Below are positions 42,305-42,810 of a stretch of DNA of 42,810 nucleotides, piece after piece. The stretch is from a bacterium. GTDB lineage: Bacteria > UBP6 > UBA1177. The notes under the pieces are model-generated. The model was not told the origin of the DNA and did not search any database. It was given only the letters and a program-made list of their open reading frames with translations. Within the stretch, counting starts at the first letter, position 1. Every line of letters begins with the position of its first letter. Both the position numbers and the translations under genes were made by a program. The DNA lies in the NCBI GenBank assembly GCA_022703485.1, contig JAKLDO010000020.1, positions 1-42,810 on the forward strand, in the 5' to 3' direction.

Positions 42305-42739
42305 TTGGACAGAAATGCGGCGGAATACATACGCGTCAAAAGGAAACAGTATCTTTTTTTCATGAGCGTCATTGCAATATTCGGGCTTGTGCTTTTTCTT
42401 TTCAGCAGATTCCGCGAGACTGAACCGTTCGGAACATATGTCGAGAACAGAGGTATGACAGATCTTTACGGCAGGATATCAGCCTCCGCCGATCAGGCAC
42501 CGTTGAAAAAAAGGGAAAATCTCCTTGAAAGTCCGAAATTCATTCCTTACCGGATCGAAGGTGACCGGCTTATCCTTGAAAAGCCTTTTTCTTTTCAGGG
42601 AAGAAAAATCGAAAACGCAACATTCAGAATAAAATACCACGGAAACACTATATTTTCTGAAGGATTTTCATCTTCAGTTCCGGAAATTCTCTGCAGAGGA
42701 ACGGCAAAAAAAGGAACTGAAAAATTCATGATATCCTAA
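42305..42739 (+). CDS. Small membrane-anchored periplasmic protein (144 aa), TTG start
   Basis: A basic N-terminus (RNAAEYIRVKRKQ) precedes one membrane helix (about residues 18-37), so the protein sits with its C-terminal 105 residues in the periplasm. That part is charged, with beta-like segments such as FIPYRIEGDRLILEK and ATFRIKYHG and a single Cys near the end. AAGGAGA lies six bases before the TTG at 42305. Longer readings further upstream would cross the promoter and overlap the divergent gene. No family is recognised. It is transcribed away from the carboxypeptidase. Confidence 0.65.
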   Translation: MDRNAAEYIRVKRKQYLFFMSVIAIFGLVLFLFSRFRETEPFGTYVENRGMTDLYGRISASADQAPLKKRENLLESPKFIPYRIEGDRLILEKPFSFQGRKIENATFRIKYHGNTIFSEGFSSSVPEILCRGTAKKGTEKFMIS

Positions 42740-42810
42740 CCCGTTCGATTTCAAAATAAAAAGAACAGAAAGTTAAGAAAAAACTTTAATAAAAACAACC
42801 TCTTTGGTAT

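Overview
The window comes from a Gram-negative bacterium with moderate to low GC. Signs of this are many lipoprotein signal peptides, an outer-membrane-type beta protein, Shine-Dalgarno sites of the AGGAGG type and sigma-70-like promoters. A striking share of the genes encode secreted proteins or lipoproteins. These carry low-complexity acidic spacers (Asp/Ser or Asn/Asp-Thr-Gly repeats), thrombospondin type-3 repeats, EGF modules and cysteine-rich motifs. This style is known from Myxococcota, Bradymonadales-like and other uncultivated 'deltaproteobacterial' lineages. That placement is inference; no rRNA or tRNA gene is present to test it.

Layout. 1-452: 3' end of a lipoprotein. 460-3175 (minus): a probable four-gene operon of an AAA/DUF4143 ATPase, a transglutaminase-like protein and two small membrane proteins, behind a near-consensus promoter. 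3229-6222: TauE/SafE permease, YaiI-like protein, a tandem 32-bp hairpin repeat containing a promoter, a second AAA/DUF4143 ATPase and a YjbQ-like protein. 6236-23279 (minus): a 17-kb run of secreted and surface proteins, including a 1636-aa protein, two paralogous lipoproteins, an 1837-aa papain-like protease with 12 EGF modules, a small beta protein, a glutathione peroxidase and a 748-aa lipoprotein. A (ACAAG)10 repeat lies upstream of the first gene. 23544-25835 (minus): radical SAM/SPASM enzyme behind two Cys-rich lipoproteins that share an unusual N-terminal extension. 25979-28262: aminotransferase, then a KilA-N gene bracketed by direct repeats that duplicate the aminotransferase 3' end. 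28258-31891 (minus): two duplicated DUF1566 lipoproteins, phosphofructokinase and an NAD-dependent epimerase. 32073-34005 (plus): MFS transporter and coiled-coil lipoprotein. 34006-36997 (minus): VWA lipoprotein gene split by an IS481-type element. 37224-39297 (plus): two envelope proteins. 39284-42191 (minus): M14 carboxypeptidase and POT-like transporter. 42305-42739 (plus): small anchored protein.

How the genes may work together. Two secreted peptidases (C1 and M14) end in the same unusual Gly4-Cys tail after an acidic spacer. The M14 enzyme is coupled to a POT-type transporter, which suggests extracellular protein use. The radical SAM enzyme beside two Cys-patterned lipoproteins is the best candidate for an undescribed modification system. 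Mobile DNA is evident at the IS insertion and probably at the KilA-N locus. No CRISPR array, RNA gene or replication origin was found, and no gene-free stretch exceeds 300 bases.
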